Positions 45,569 through 57,250 are shown, counted from the first letter of the stretch. The stretch is DNA of 64,000 nucleotides from Adineta ricciae (GCA_905250025.1 CAJNOJ010000306.1:52463-116462); one strand, 5' to 3'. Notes: a model not told the origin generated them from the sequence alone. Numbers and translations are program-made.

Positions 45569-47059
45569 ATGGCAAAAATGGATCTCGGTGATCTTTGTGG
45601 ACGATTTCTAACATCACGTTTTACTAAGCAAACACAGTCAGCCAATTCAAAGTCATCGTTAAACAATGGTTACATCGCGAATGAACACAAACGTCACTCA
45701 ATTCTCACACAGAAGCTTTTGTTCAAGCCTTATAAAAAAAATCCACTTGATCAACTACGTAAACGCTATTCAAATCTAGTTGGTTCGTTGATTAATGAAA
45801 GTATCAAACCGATCGCTGCACCAACAACAACAACAACGACGACGACTACTACATCTACGATTACCAAGAACTCTTCAGTACCGAAAAAAACTTCATCATT
45901 GATGATGAATTGGGAATTATTGAAAGATCGTGGATCGGGATTGATTAATCTTGGCAATACATGTTTTATTAACGCCTCGTTACAATGTTTAGCCAATACT
46001 CCACCGCTCGTTCAGTGGCTTTTATCGAACTCTCATCATCAGCATTGTCGAATGAAATTAGAAAAACAGTTTTGTCTGTTTTGCGAAGCTGAACGAATTG
46101 TTAAATTAATTCATTCCAAAGCCGCCTATTCGTCGTCATCAATGGGTCCAGCTAACCCGAATAATCTTGTCCGACGAATAAAAGATATATCGAAAACTTT
46201 TCGTTTCGGACGTCAAGAAGATGCTAGTGAATTTCTCATTTGTCTTATCGATAAAATCGTCGAAGCTTGCCTTCGTTCGTCTCAGCCGCCTGAACGCTTG
46301 CGGCCATCATCCGGTACTTCCTACGACCAATTGTGCCATTCTCAAACGTTTCTTCATGAATTATTCGGTCTCGTTCTTCGTTCGCGTGTTGTCTGCTCGC
46401 GTTGTCATCATACATCGGATACATTCGAAGTACAATATACTTGGATTGTTGGTGTGCGGAATCATTCAGATTTAAGGCAATCACTCCACCAGTTTGTCTG
46501 TCGTGAAACGTTAGCAGGTGAAAACTTGTATCGGTGTATGAAATGTAAACAGTTAGTACCAGCGATAAAACGGTATACATTACACAAAGCACCGAAAATT
46601 TTGCTCATCAATTTTAAACGTTTCGAATTTGGCAAAAACTCACATAAACTATCACATCTCGTTCGTTATCCTGAACACCTTAACGTTAAACCGTATATGA
46701 GCGAAGAAAATTGCAATGATCAATCGTTAAATTATCGTTTATATGCTGTTTTGGTACATGTCGGTTCATCGATGCATTCCGGACATTACTATTCTTATGT
46801 ACGTTCGCCAAATAATCGTTGGTATAAAGCCGATGATTCAACAATGACTCAATGTGATCTAAATCAGGTGTTAACACAACATGGTGCTTATATTTTGTGT
46901 TATATCAATGAAACCGAACCAGCAATAGGAAATCATGTGACCAATGGCATCACATCAATGAATAAAACAATCTATCAAAATGGAAAATTGAATAACAGTG
47001 AACAAAGAACGACTACAGCAACAACTAATTCGAAGTTTTTCACACCACATTTGTTATGA
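45569..47059 (+). CDS. USP36/USP42-like ubiquitin carboxyl-terminal hydrolase
   Basis: Single-exon gene of 496 codons, unusual beside heavily split neighbours. The N-terminal 120 residues are basic and Ser/Thr-rich, with a run of Thr (TTTTTTTTTT). The USP catalytic domain follows: Cys box GLINLGNTCFINASLQCLAN, KTFRFGRQEDASEFLICLID, zinc-binding pairs CSRC and CMKC, KAPKILLINFKRFEFG, His box VHVGSSMHSGHYYSYVRSPN, and WYKADDSTMTQ with the catalytic Asp. All three catalytic residues are present. The closest family pattern is USP36/USP42/Scrawny, which deubiquitinate nucleolar or histone substrates. The long basic C-terminal tail of USP36 is missing: it ends about 50 residues after the domain. 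AATAAA at 47167-47172. Confidence 0.9.
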   Translation: MAKMDLGDLCGRFLTSRFTKQTQSANSKSSLNNGYIANEHKRHSILTQKLLFKPYKKNPLDQLRKRYSNLVGSLINESIKPIAAPTTTTTTTTTTSTITKNSSVPKKTSSLMMNWELLKDRGSGLINLGNTCFINASLQCLANTPPLVQWLLSNSHHQHCRMKLEKQFCLFCEAERIVKLIHSKAAYSSSSMGPANPNNLVRRIKDISKTFRFGRQEDASEFLICLIDKIVEACLRSSQPPERLRPSSGTSYDQLCHSQTFLHELFGLVLRSRVVCSRCHHTSDTFEVQYTWIVGVRNHSDLRQSLHQFVCRETLAGENLYRCMKCKQLVPAIKRYTLHKAPKILLINFKRFEFGKNSHKLSHLVRYPEHLNVKPYMSEENCNDQSLNYRLYAVLVHVGSSMHSGHYYSYVRSPNNRWYKADDSTMTQCDLNQVLTQHGAYILCYINETEPAIGNHVTNGITSMNKTIYQNGKLNNSEQRTTTATTNSKFFTPHLL

Positions 47060-47166
47060 TATCTATGAAATATATATTCTTGTCTTTTGATCTTTTGCTT
47101 TCTCTCTTTCTACTTTTCTTTCTTTCTGATCTATGTACGTGGTGTGATTTTGTTATTTAGTCAGTT

Positions 47167-47172
47167 AATAAA
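47167..47172 (+). terminator. Poly(A) signal of USP gene
   Basis: AATAAA 108 bases after the stop. Confidence 0.4.
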
Positions 47173-47715
47173 AGGTTGTTTTTTCTTAAAACAAACATAC
47201 CCATCCCAGTGAACGTCATTGCATTAGTTATGACAAATTTCGTCACGAAGTGGAACCATAACACTGTATCTATGTTTCGCCATCGGTTAATTTGCTCTAC
47301 AAAATGATGCGTCAAATCAAAACTATTCATATTAATTGCATACTGTGTAGGTGTTCACTGACAATGAGAAAGAAGAACGATTTATATTCAGAGTTTACTA
47401 AGTGAAAATCAAGTCTGGATCCAAACGTTTGCGTAACACATTTGTAAAAGTTGACGCGTATCAATATAATGAACCATATCGGTTAAACTCATTGACAGTT
47501 CTTGTTATACATTTTATGAGTAAGAAAACTTCAGTTATAGAAAACACATTCATGACATTGGAGAGTGCATCGTTACATTAATGCTACTAAAATTAGTCAT
47601 TTTAGACTATGGCTATTACCTGAATCATTGACGTACATCGGCAATTGCAATAAATGAGTAACTTACAACTACGCAAACAGACACCACTGCATCTAAAAAA
47701 ATGTCCGTTTTCGTG

Positions 47716-47723
47716 TATATAAA
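47716..47723 (+). promoter_or_regulatory. TATA box of Gly/Tyr octarepeat gene
   Basis: TATATAAA, 56 bases before the start codon. Confidence 0.6.
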
Positions 47724-47778
47724 CTGTTGAAACTGGTTCAGTTGAAATCGACTATCACATTTATTTACATTAACACAA

Positions 47779-48054
47779 ATGGGCAATCTGCTTAGACGTG
47801 GCAATCCAGCTGGAGGTATCGGTGGGTACCCAGGTGGTGGCTATGGTGGATATCCTGGTGGCGGATATGGAGGATATCCTGGTGGTGGATATGGCGGGTA
47901 TCCTGGTAGTGGATATGGTGGGTATCCTGGTAGCGGATATGGTAGCGGATATGGTAGAGGTTTATACACCACAACTACTACTTTCATGCCGCGTGGACGC
48001 GGTAGTGGTGGATGTCGGGGACGTGGTGGTGGTCGACCTCGTCGCTACTATTAG
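47779..48054 (+). CDS. Gly/Tyr octarepeat protein
   Basis: Single exon, 91 residues. MGNLLRRGNPAGG is followed by about five octapeptide repeats GGYPGGGY / GGYPGSGY (24-nt units at 47824-47950). The C-terminus is Arg/Gly-rich (RGRGSGGCRGRGGGRPRRYY), like RGG boxes. Gly2 after the initiator, with Asn3, would allow N-myristoylation. There is no signal peptide. Tyr/Gly-rich low-complexity plus RGG composition is typical of proteins that phase-separate or bind RNA, but similar composition also occurs in structural and antimicrobial peptides, so I assign no function. A TATA box and a short 5' region support expression. Confidence 0.6.
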   Translation: MGNLLRRGNPAGGIGGYPGGGYGGYPGGGYGGYPGGGYGGYPGSGYGGYPGSGYGSGYGRGLYTTTTTFMPRGRGSGGCRGRGGGRPRRYY

Positions 48055-48417
48055 CAGGCTGCCAGTACGAAAAGACGATTATTTTCATAAATTTTCATTT
48101 TATATGTTGTTTTTGTGTTAAGGAGATGTGAACGACTCATCTCCTTGCTATTACGTGTGAAATATATTTAATATCGTTTCTATCCAATATTTGTTTATTT
48201 ATCTGACTTGAGCGATGGCTGCAATCTTCAAAGAGTAGATTCTATCATAATAGTATAAATATCCTAGAGAAACAAACCAAGGTCAAGTTGGATTCTAAGT
48301 ACTCTAGAGTTGTTAACACATATCATAATATATCATGTTGTTTATTAAAAATCTCAATCATCAAGATTGACTACGCTATACTTTCAAAGTAAGAGTATAA
48401 AAGGATATAGACAGGGA
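48055..48417. other. Convergent 3' gap
   Basis: 360 bp between the stop codons of the octarepeat gene and the NHL gene. It contains a small inverted repeat, AAGGAGATG...CATCTCCTT at 48120-48145, a possible transcript-end hairpin. Otherwise AT-rich. Confidence 0.4.
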
Positions 48418-49298
48418 TCATTTTTTCTGTTGACTAAATACACCAATTCGATCATTCATTGCAACGAACACATTTCCTTTGGTATTGACAGCTAATGATT
48501 CTGGATATTCAATACCACTAGCCATCAGTTGCTGGAATTGTCCATGATCGTCAAAAAGCACAAGACGATCATTATGTGAATCAGCAATTAACAGGTAATG
48601 AGTATCTGGCAATGTAGTAATGCCACGAGGACTTGATAACGGTAAGGAAAAATTTCCTGTCGTTTCACTACCAAAACGTTGTACAAATATACCTTCGAGA
48701 GTAAACTTATGAACACACGAACCTAAAAGAAATTCTCAATACAGATGTGTCGCTAAAAAACAGTACAACAATAGTAACCTTGTGGATCTGTTACGTAAAT
48801 ATGATCATTAGTGGCAACACAATATGCTAATGAACTGAAGATATTTTTATTCCCAAAAAAACGTACGATATTTCCAGTTTTGTGATCATAAACTTTGATT
48901 TGTCGATTCGCTTGATCGCAAACATAAATCAAATCGTTTTTATCTACACAAATGCCTTGATAATTCGTTAGGCCTGCATCAATATCATCGCAAGCAATCG
49001 TACGTGTCAAACGAAGATCATTATTTAAAATTAACATTTGTAATTCGTCGCTCATAACAACTTCGCCGTTACTCAAAACAGCTAAACCATTTTTCGTTCC
49101 GTAATGACTGATAATTTTGGCAACTTTATTGTCTTCTGTGAACGCGACGACACGTTCATTTTTTGAATCGGCTATGAATAACAATGAATCCGATGGGCGA
49201 TAAGCAATACCACGTGGTTGATCAATAAATGATTTTCCAAACTCCAACGAACCAAGTGAACCGACTGAAACAAATTCTAACTGCGATGAATTTGACAT
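48418..49298 (-). CDS. NHL-repeat beta-propeller protein
   Basis: Two exons joined at about 48780/48720, restoring DPQG-SCVHKFTLEGIFVQRF. The longer open frame starts with TTG at 49349, so the first ATG at 49298 (MSNSSQLEFVSVGSLGSLEF) is taken. About six NHL repeats: IDQPRGIAYRPSDSLLFIAD, GICVDKNDLIYVCDQANRQI, VYDHKTGNIVRFFG, RGITTLPDTHYLLIADSHND, RLVLFD, ESLAVNTKGNVFVAMNDRIG. There is no RING/B-box (TRIM) region or membrane segment, so it is a stand-alone propeller. NHL propellers bind proteins or RNA; the partner is unknown. Confidence 0.85.
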
Positions 49299-51221
49299 TG
49301 GTTTTTCGCTTGTTTCCGAGTACAAAATGTGTTGATAATAATAAGACAACTGAAGGAGAAATTCTCTTCGTATAAATACGATTCAACGAGCCGAGAATGA
49401 TGTATATCTTGACATAATGTCTATTCCAGTTAACTAATATATATCACAGCAATATGATATATACGTCATTCGATGTGTATATAGAAGAAACTGGAAGAAT
49501 AACAATCATAAATGAGAATTTTGCATCAGAAATAGATTGTTGTTTTTATAGAGACAAATGGCTTTCTATTTCGATAATCGTATCGTGAATAGTACACTTG
49601 ATGAATATAAACAAATCTGTTTAGAAATAAAAAAAGGACTATGACTGAAAGTAATTAATATATAGGACACTAGATCGAATTTCGCTATTTATCTCGATCG
49701 AATGCTTTCATAGTTTTTGACGATCTGATTGACTAGTAGGATACATTCTCTTGGAATAGCACAATGATTCACATAGATTTTGGAAGTATCAATACCAAAT
49801 GACCTCGATACAATCAGATTTTCATTTCGATTGTTTGATGGTTGGCGTGATGCCACTTTCTTGATCAATTCAAAAGTGGCGCTGAAATTGAAAATCCCAC
49901 TCACTAAAATCTGACTAAAAGTAATCTAAGTCGGAGATGATTTTCTTTAATATAATAAATAAAACTTACATACTATGTAAAACTTCACTGCACTGACGGC
50001 TAACTATTTCATTCGGTTTACTTTTTCAGCCAATGATGTCTTCACCACAGTGATCTACGATGATCATGTCGACATCCCATTCAAAGAAAATGAATCAATA
50101 TCAACTATAAAAACATTTTATTTTGTTGAAGGTGAGTGAAGATCAAAGTGTTCTGGTCGAAATTAATAAAACTTGCCAAGTTTCACTTGGATTCATCGTG
50201 TTAAGGGTGAGGGTACATATTTGATTCAACCCGTGCCTATCAGGTTCCTACGCTTAAGTTTGCTCCCACATTTCTTTGTTGATCAGCAAAAGTGTCGTGA
50301 TCGTCAACACATACTGTTGCTCATGATTTTCAAAGATATCTTCTGATCGATGTGAAGCTAGCTCCTTCGTGCTAGCTTCACATTGACGTATATCAATTTC
50401 TTCCGTTGGTTAATCGAAGCTTCATCATTTACATATGTCATCAGTTTCATTGCTATGGAATATCTCGTGTACTCGGTAGGTTTTATCCTCAGCGTATCAT
50501 TCGCTTTATATGGACTCAGTCATCACGAAATTACCTTTGTTTATTATGACGTGTTACATGGAAACTCATCCTAAACACTATGTCGATACAGTTCAAATTA
50601 TATTCGTTAATGAAGTTTGTGGTCGACCTTCGCAATTCTGTTTTTTCCCGATACATAAGAATATTTGAATATCTTTTCCGGCTGTATTAATGTTTTACAA
50701 CTAAATAAAACATGTTTTTCATATTTGTACTCTGTTTTTCAACTGAGGAAACCAAGATAGTGAAATACTGAGCATTTGGTTACTAAAGCCTCAAAAGAGT
50801 CTTGCTTGTCTGCTGATGAAACTGTTTTAACGAACGAAAATAGAAATAATGAATAGAATAAATGGAAAGCCATTATACAGAATTTATGCTGAATGTAGCA
50901 ATAGATACGTGCTAAGATCTGCCAGTGAACATTTTCATATAGGTGACGATTTTTAGCTGAACAATAGAAAGTATTGTGTTCGAAAGTGACTTAATATGAA
51001 TGAAAATTTGACGTATACCATCACCCGTGTTGTTATGTATTAGTTTTAAAGCGAAAAAGAACAATTGTTCCTATGAGAGAAAAGATAATTTCATACATGC
51101 ACAATTTGCGCTGAGAAATGAAATGTGATAAATGTAAAGAGAAAATCCGTTCACAAAGTCCAAAATATGTTTATCAAGTCATTAATATAGCAATTTCACT
51201 GAAGATCAGAACATTGCCGAT
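49299..51221. other. Mostly gene-free; possible gene relics
   Basis: 1.9 kb without a convincing gene. A 71-codon minus frame at 49904-49689 (…SFGIDTSKIYVNHCAIPREC…) and a plus block at 50030-50130 (VIYDDHVDIPFKENESIS) have protein-like composition but no recognisable family or consistent splicing. An inverted repeat AAGCTAGCTCCTTC...GTGCTAGCTTCAC lies at 50353-50383. No RNA gene seen. Confidence 0.4.
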
Positions 51222-51880
51222 TTAATAAGTGGGTTCCTGTCGCGTGACTGTTGTCGTCGTGGTTGTTTCGGTATGTCGATCACGTGGACCAGCACGCATC
51301 AGCCGAAATCGATTCAATCCGTCAGCAAGATAAGCAATGAAAGCTGCGAAACCGAAAAACTACAAAACAAGATCAACAAATATTTATTCATTGATTTCTC
51401 TCATTCCTATACCGCTGCAGCTCCAAAAACGCCACTATTTGACGCAATTGTTGCTATAACAATACTTGCAATAAAGTAGAGCAGTGCAATAAAGCCACAC
51501 CAGAACATTTCCTACGATAAAATCGAAAAAGAAAACGATCTTTATGGATAAAACAAGATAAATTTACGATCATAGGCCAACGTTCAGGTATACAAACAGC
51601 TTGAAGATTAATCAAAGACAACACTAATAGAAATGCTGTCCCGATAGTTGCTAAAATAGCAACGAAAACAAAGAATCCTTTATGACCAGCGTAAGTGAGT
51701 GTTGGTGCAGCAGCACCTAAGATAATGGAAAGGATATCGCATGCCTAAAGTAAACATATGGACTCAAAAAAAGAAACGAATCGATGCTATTTACGAATTG
51801 AATGATTTTTAATATGCCAGGTAATGTCCGAAGATAATTTATTTGGCATGTAATTCGCAAAGGTCGTGCTTCACTTGACA
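51222..51880 (-). CDS. MARVEL-domain tetraspan membrane protein
   Basis: Four exons with introns of about 50 nt; only the last is visible as an open frame, and that on the wrong strand. Start at 51880 (MSSEARPLRITCQINYLRTL). Four hydrophobic helices: ILKIIQFACDILSIILGAAA, KGFFVFVAILATIGTAFLLV, EMFWCGFIALLYFIASIVIA, GAAAFFGFAAFIAYLADG. The C-terminal tail is polar (RDRHTETTTTTVTRQEPTY). Short first loop, charged-residue-poor helices and cytosolic termini fit the MARVEL fold of CMTM, plasmolipin and occludin relatives, which act in vesicle or membrane domain organisation. Splice phases agree throughout. Confidence 0.8.
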
Positions 51881-54800
51881 TAGTGGAGGTATTTTTGGAA
51901 TGTAAATCTACAAAAGAACAGCGTAAATCATCGTTTGGATATAGTCGTGTATCATTCTTTTAACAAAAATCAATAGAACATGAATTTATTTGTCAAAGAA
52001 GTGCCGATCGATCGAACGATTCAAACAGTATAAAAGTATTGTTCATCAGAGTACAATGATCAACAAGTAAGTGTGTATATCTCTTTCTTCTTACTCTGAG
52101 CAACGACAAAACGTCACGTTACCTTGAATAAATACAATCGTGTCTGTATATACATAACAAGTAACGAATCAATACATCTATCACCAAATAGAACCTACCG
52201 AAAAGAGTACCAGACGGAAAAAGTACTAGCAATTGATATGACGTACTATTTTACGCTATTCATAAATGAATAAATCATTTGACTATAACTAAATATGAAT
52301 CATTTTTAGAAGAAAAAAAATCCAATTGGTTTGAGGGCACCAATTGAATAGAACGTCGTACGGTAAAATACTAACACCTTCCATGCGTTGTCTTTTGCTA
52401 CACGTACACGCCGGAGAAAAGGAATGCAAATTTCCGTGAGTAGTAGAACGACACAATCAATGTGACTATATTCTTTTTGATTTTCACTTCGATTTCATCT
52501 TGATAAGCATCAATATCCTCGAGACATAGACGAGCACGTGGAAGCCCTTTCGATCAATGATAAGATGGAAGATCTTCTTAATTATGACTCATTAAAGCAT
52601 GCCTTAGATGTTAAGATGTCAATGAATCGTTAGCAGATGTGAAATGGAACAATTTGCCAATAAATTCTTTATTTGCATTAGAATATATATATTCCGAAAA
52701 TTTCTTCTAATGAATGATGAATGTCTGCAACTGTTGATGAACTTTTTCAAAGGAAACAATTTGCTTGAAACTTGTCATTCATTTGCATATATATAATATT
52801 TGAAAAGAATGAGAAGACGATTGGATTTATCTTGCATTAGTGTCGTCTTCAACTGTCTCTCTCTCTCTCTCCCTTTGCATCTTCTTCAATCGAATCAGTG
52901 AATGTGCTGACTAAATAATAAAGAATTAACATTTTTCCCTCCGATGAGATGAATAAGGGGGAGAAGAGGAGGAGAAAGATAAATTGTTCTTTGTTAGTTT
53001 AGTAGTCATATGAAAAAAAAAGAGAAAAGACAGAGAGTTCTACAGGAAAATATTTATCATCATTCAATGCATTGATGTCGATGTTTCCTGCAGTTAGTTC
53101 GGAAAGAATGATGATCAAATATTGATGAATGACAACTGCGATTTTCCCTCTCCGTCTCTCTCTGTCTCTTCCTCTTGTCTATTATTCATTTACATTTAAG
53201 AGCATGGCACGTAAATTTTGCGGAAAAACATCTTGCTTTGTTCCTATTCGATGTCAATCAGTTTGTATCTTTTCTTGCGCATACACACGCACACACACCA
53301 TCATTTACTTGTCCACAATTTCTATTAAATTGTGCCTCTCTTCTCATATTCGAGAACGGAAGATGTTTCTCGATCTTTTTTCCTTCTCTTCATGTTCATT
53401 ATTTGCGGTTCCATTCATCCAATCATCTATCTCTGTTATATCCTCTAACTTTTTTTCTTTGTTCAAGAATGCCGAGCGAAAAAGAGTTCTCGATAGCAGC
53501 AAAAAAAGCGCGCGCGAGAGAGAGAGATAGAGAGAGAAGAAAACAGCTCGAGTCGAAATAACCCGGCAATGCATTTTCTGCGTTCTCATCAGCAGCTTCA
53601 TAGATAGATAGAAAATATAATCTATCAACGCACACACACACACACGCACATAGACACATCAGCATTTCGCATCATTGTATAGCTTCTTCATCGTTCTTTT
53701 CTACGAGGCAATGAAAAAAAAAAGAAACGAGACATGGAATAGACAAAAAATATTGTGGTCCTAATACCGACGAACACTCGACAGACAAGAGAGAACGGAT
53801 AAAAATTGGTAAAAAAAACGAACGAGAGAAAAAGAGAAGCAAAAGCGTTTTTTCTAATACATACATAGATGCGAATGTCCACGACACACCATTTTCTTTT
53901 CCTCTCTCATTTTTTGTGCTTGACAAACGTTCTCGTCTGTCTTCGTTTTTTTTCCCTTTACTACTCTACCATCTGTTGCATATGTAGAAGCAGAGAAAAA
54001 GGAGAAGAACGGGAGAAAAAACGACCGACTAGCAACAACAAGGCAAAGTAATATCACATCCATCGAAATTGCTTTCTCTCTCTCTCTCGTACTATATTCT
54101 CGTGCTACCGAGTTGATTAAAGACACTGGTATAAAGTGATGGAATCACTGCTACTCAGAGAAAAATGTTTGTAACGACCATCTTTTTTTTTCAACTAATG
54201 ATGAAGACCACAAAAGAAAAGGTAAAGAATGTTAACTAAAGATCAACGAGAGTTATATCCTCTTTTTTTTGTTTCAGTAATAGTCAAGCAAAAGAAATAA
54301 CGGTCGGCAACGATCGGAAACAAATGAGAGTTCATCTCAAGAGACTAAAAGGAAGCAAGCAAGCACATTTTTTATTCTTTACCATCATCATTCGTCGTTA
54401 GATTCGTATATATATATGTGTGTGTGTGCTCGCGTCGATCACACGTTGTGTTGTCGACATTGTCGTTTTTTTATTAGATAAGTGACATGCGAACATAGAA
54501 TAGTGGGTGTCGGTAATATTGTATCCTGCTGTTAGAGTATATTCAACGAGGTAGAAATGAATCTGATCGCTCCCTTATTTGTCTTGATAGTTTCTATTCA
54601 ATAAGTGTGTTTAAGCAAAAAACGAGAAAAAAAAGAAAGCTCTCTTCTCTTCTCATATATACATATCATTGTGTATATATAGAAAAGAAACTATTGAAAA
54701 AGGCAATTAATAAGAAGAGTGGTAGTCGTCTATGAAGTCAAAAGTATTTTTTCTAGTTGAGTAAATATCTATGTTGTGGATAGTTAATTATGTGAGATCT

Positions 54801-56231
54801 TCTTGAGTAGTAAAATCAAATATCTGCGATCTGATTCGATCGTTGGCATAAATCAGGAAAACGAATTTCGCTGATGACACACATCTACTCATCTTGTCTA
54901 CGCTCGCGGCCTCGAGCTGCAATTAAAACTCATTTTTTTCCTCTTTCTTTCTATACATGTATACTCTCTTTATTCGACAAGGTTGAACTCTTCTCTTTTC
55001 CATGTACGTATGAGTCAGTCGACTCAAATGATAATACTCCATGTGCAAGTGTGTGTATGGATATATGTATGCACTCGTCGACTATTTTTGTTCGTTTCTT
55101 CTAGTATAGAGATATATATATACACGTACATAGTCGTTCGTTCATCGACACGATTTTCTTTCTTTCTTTCTTTCTCTCGTTTTTCTCTTCTCATGCTTAC
55201 TTGATGTACAATTCGTCGACATATGAGCAGTAAGTTATACATCTGAATGGAAATGTCAAGTAAGGTCAGATGGTTTTGTTTCTTCCTTTGTTTCTCAGAA
55301 TTAGATTTCAATCATCATAATAATTATTATTGCTGTTCGTATGGATTCTATTTATTTTATTTCCTAGCAATCGAAGTTGTTTTTTTTTCGATATGGATTA
55401 TTGAAATTGTTTTTGCACGCATCTATGTATACACATGGACGTAAATGGTTAATGATTGTCTTTACCTGATGGGTCTTCAACACCTCGTTAATCTTTGTCA
55501 CAAATCGATTTTCTTCTTTTGGACGGAGGTTTGACGAGGAATTGAGGCTGATCAATGCGACGAAATCTTGCCGCACACTGTGCTTCACTTTCTTTCTTGT
55601 CAGATAGTACATCAAAATATATCAAATATCACATGTTTTCGTTTCGTATCCGATGGAATAATCTCCACGCGAAGTTCGCTTTTCTTTTGACAGAGATTTC
55701 AGAATTCGTGCGTTAGTTAAGAATGTGAATCGATAATTATCTTGAAGATATATGAAGAGATAAACAAAGTCGTTCTATGAAGACGAACGAAGCTATTTTT
55801 CTGGTATAATTAAATCAAACCGAGATCAACCTCGAATTATCGCAATATAAAGAAATGAATAAGAGATTTTTCTATGTCAACAATGAAAAATTACTTCTTG
55901 TAGATTATTTTGCCGTTTGCAGTATGGAACGTGTTAAAAGATCTTGTTTTATCGATTACAGGCTTTTGACAGTGAAAAATGACAAATGAGAAGAATAAAA
56001 CTGTGTTTACCGACGATTAACAGTCTTTATTCGTGTTGTAAATGAGAGCACATTTCCTTTCAGCCATGTCGTCTACTTGAGGGTAACGAAAACATCTCAG
56101 AGATGCTTTGGATAATAACAATCTTGAATTAAACAAATGATGTCTTGCTTATTCGTTTTTTTTATTAGTATGAGAAGGAAAAAATGGAAAAGTTTCTTGT
56201 CGAGTTTAAAAAGATGTTACATAATATGAAT
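51881..56231. other. Gene-free, simple-repeat-rich block
   Basis: 4.3 kb, the longest stretch with no supportable gene. It contains (CT)n at 52855-52872, GA/CGCG-rich DNA at 53505-53540, (AC)n at 53630-53650, (TA/TG)n at 54408-54430, (TTTC)n at 55156-55175, and many A/T runs. Open frames on both strands are low-complexity and frameless. One minus frame at 55615-55466 ends at a perfect GTAAAG donor (…EENRFVTKINEVLKTHQ) and might be a lone exon. Confidence 0.5.
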
Positions 56232-56633
56232 TTATTGATTGTTTGACACTGATTGCTGTTGAGCATCACCATCACTTGATACAGTGCCTGCATTTGAATC
56301 CGAAACCGGAGCCAATGCAGGTGCTGGTTCTTGAACAGTCACAGGTTCCGCAGCAGGAGCAGGCTCAGGTGCAGGTGCAGGTGTTGGTTCTTGAACAGTC
56401 ACAGGTTCCGCAGCAGGAGCAGGCTCAGGTGCAGGTGCAGGTGTTGGTTCTTGAACAGTCACAGGTTCCGCAGCAGGAGCAGGCTCAGGTGCAGGTGCTG
56501 ATTCTTGAGTAACGACAGGTTCGGCAGTAGGAACATCAGTAGCATTGTCCGAAGAAGACGCAACATAATCAGTTTTGACTGATGTAACGAAAATGCACAC
56601 CAAAGCGCAGATCAAGATTGTCGTGAAACGCAT
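56232..56633 (-). CDS. Small secreted Pro/Glu/Ala repeat protein
   Basis: Single exon, 133 residues, start ATG at 56633. Signal peptide MRFTTILICALVCIFVTSVK. The mature part is acidic and Pro-rich, with tandem 20-residue repeats of the form PAPEPAPAAEPVTVQEPTPA, about three copies. Two of the 60-nt units (56341-56400 and 56401-56460) are identical base for base, so they arose recently or are kept alike by exchange. A TATATATATATA box stands about 50 bp upstream. No cysteines remain after the signal peptide, so it is likely an extended, disordered, perhaps O-glycosylated secreted protein. Function unknown. Confidence 0.75.
   Translation of the reverse strand: MRFTTILICALVCIFVTSVKTDYVASSSDNATDVPTAEPVVTQESAPAPEPAPAAEPVTVQEPTPAPAPEPAPAAEPVTVQEPTPAPAPEPAPAAEPVTVQEPAPALAPVSDSNAGTVSSDGDAQQQSVSNNQ
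56325..56500. repeat. 60-bp coding minisatellite
   Basis: About three tandem units encoding the 20-residue repeat; two central units are identical and the ends diverge. Confidence 0.9.
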
Positions 56634-56684
56634 CGCTCGTCTGATAATTGAAAATCAATGAAACCGACACGAACAGATACGCTC

Positions 56685-56698
56685 TATATATATATATA
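56685..56698 (-). promoter_or_regulatory. TATA-rich box of secreted repeat protein gene
   Basis: Alternating TA tract 52-65 bases upstream of the start codon on the minus strand. Confidence 0.5.
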
Positions 56699-57250
56699 CA
56701 CACGGTTTCAGTTTGATCACATAAGGTGTAAATAAGACCATAAGAAACAAAGGAGCAGCTGTGGCATCAGAATCAAATGACATTTTTTAATTTTCTTAAT
56801 GAATACTACAATTCTTTTGTATCAATATTTCGATGAATAGATACGACTGTCACGCGTCCGATCATGCCTAGAGACGCTGGACATTTAGCGACACATATGC
56901 TGATAATACTCCCGAGGAACAAAGTCGAATGAGTCAATGAACTCTCTTTTGAAACGAACCGGGCATGTACTTTTAACAAAATGAGTTATTTTTAATGTGT
57001 AGCCGAGAATGTCAAATAGGATGTTCGAGTTATGCGTACTTTTTATTACAGCTGATACGTACGAAGCGAAGCAAAGCGTAAAATGACTTTCATGCAACAC
57101 ATATGATGTATATTACTTCTAAATTGATTTTCCATTGAAAACTAACAGAATACTTCGATGATACAATGGAAAAAAAAGGGATGTTAATGTTTTGTTTATC
57201 ACAACCGTTAATCATCATGCTAAACATAAAAAAAACTTGGATAGGATTTG
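56699..57250. other. Intergenic, no feature seen
   Basis: 0.55 kb between the secreted protein promoter and the stop of the coiled-coil gene. Frames at 56885-57100 (minus) and 57166-57383 (plus) show no domain; the latter is antisense to coding sequence. Confidence 0.4.

Larger units (their letters stand above)
47060..47778. other. Intergenic between USP and Gly/Tyr-rich gene
   Basis: 0.7 kb, AT-rich. Contains the USP poly(A) signal at 47167 and the TATA box of the next gene at 47716. No other coding frame supported. Confidence 0.45.

Noticed and set aside
47792-47974. Minus-strand and alternate-frame open frames rich in His/Ile over the octarepeat gene
   Set aside because: Shadow frames of the 24-nt repeat; composition follows the repeat, not coding selection.
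49689-49904. 71-codon minus frame as a gene
   Set aside because: No start consistent with splicing upstream, no family, and neighbouring fragments do not join in phase. At most a relic.
53129-54126. Overlapping Ser/Phe/Arg-rich frames on both strands
   Set aside because: They track CT/GA simple repeats and T runs, show no domain, and conflict with one another.
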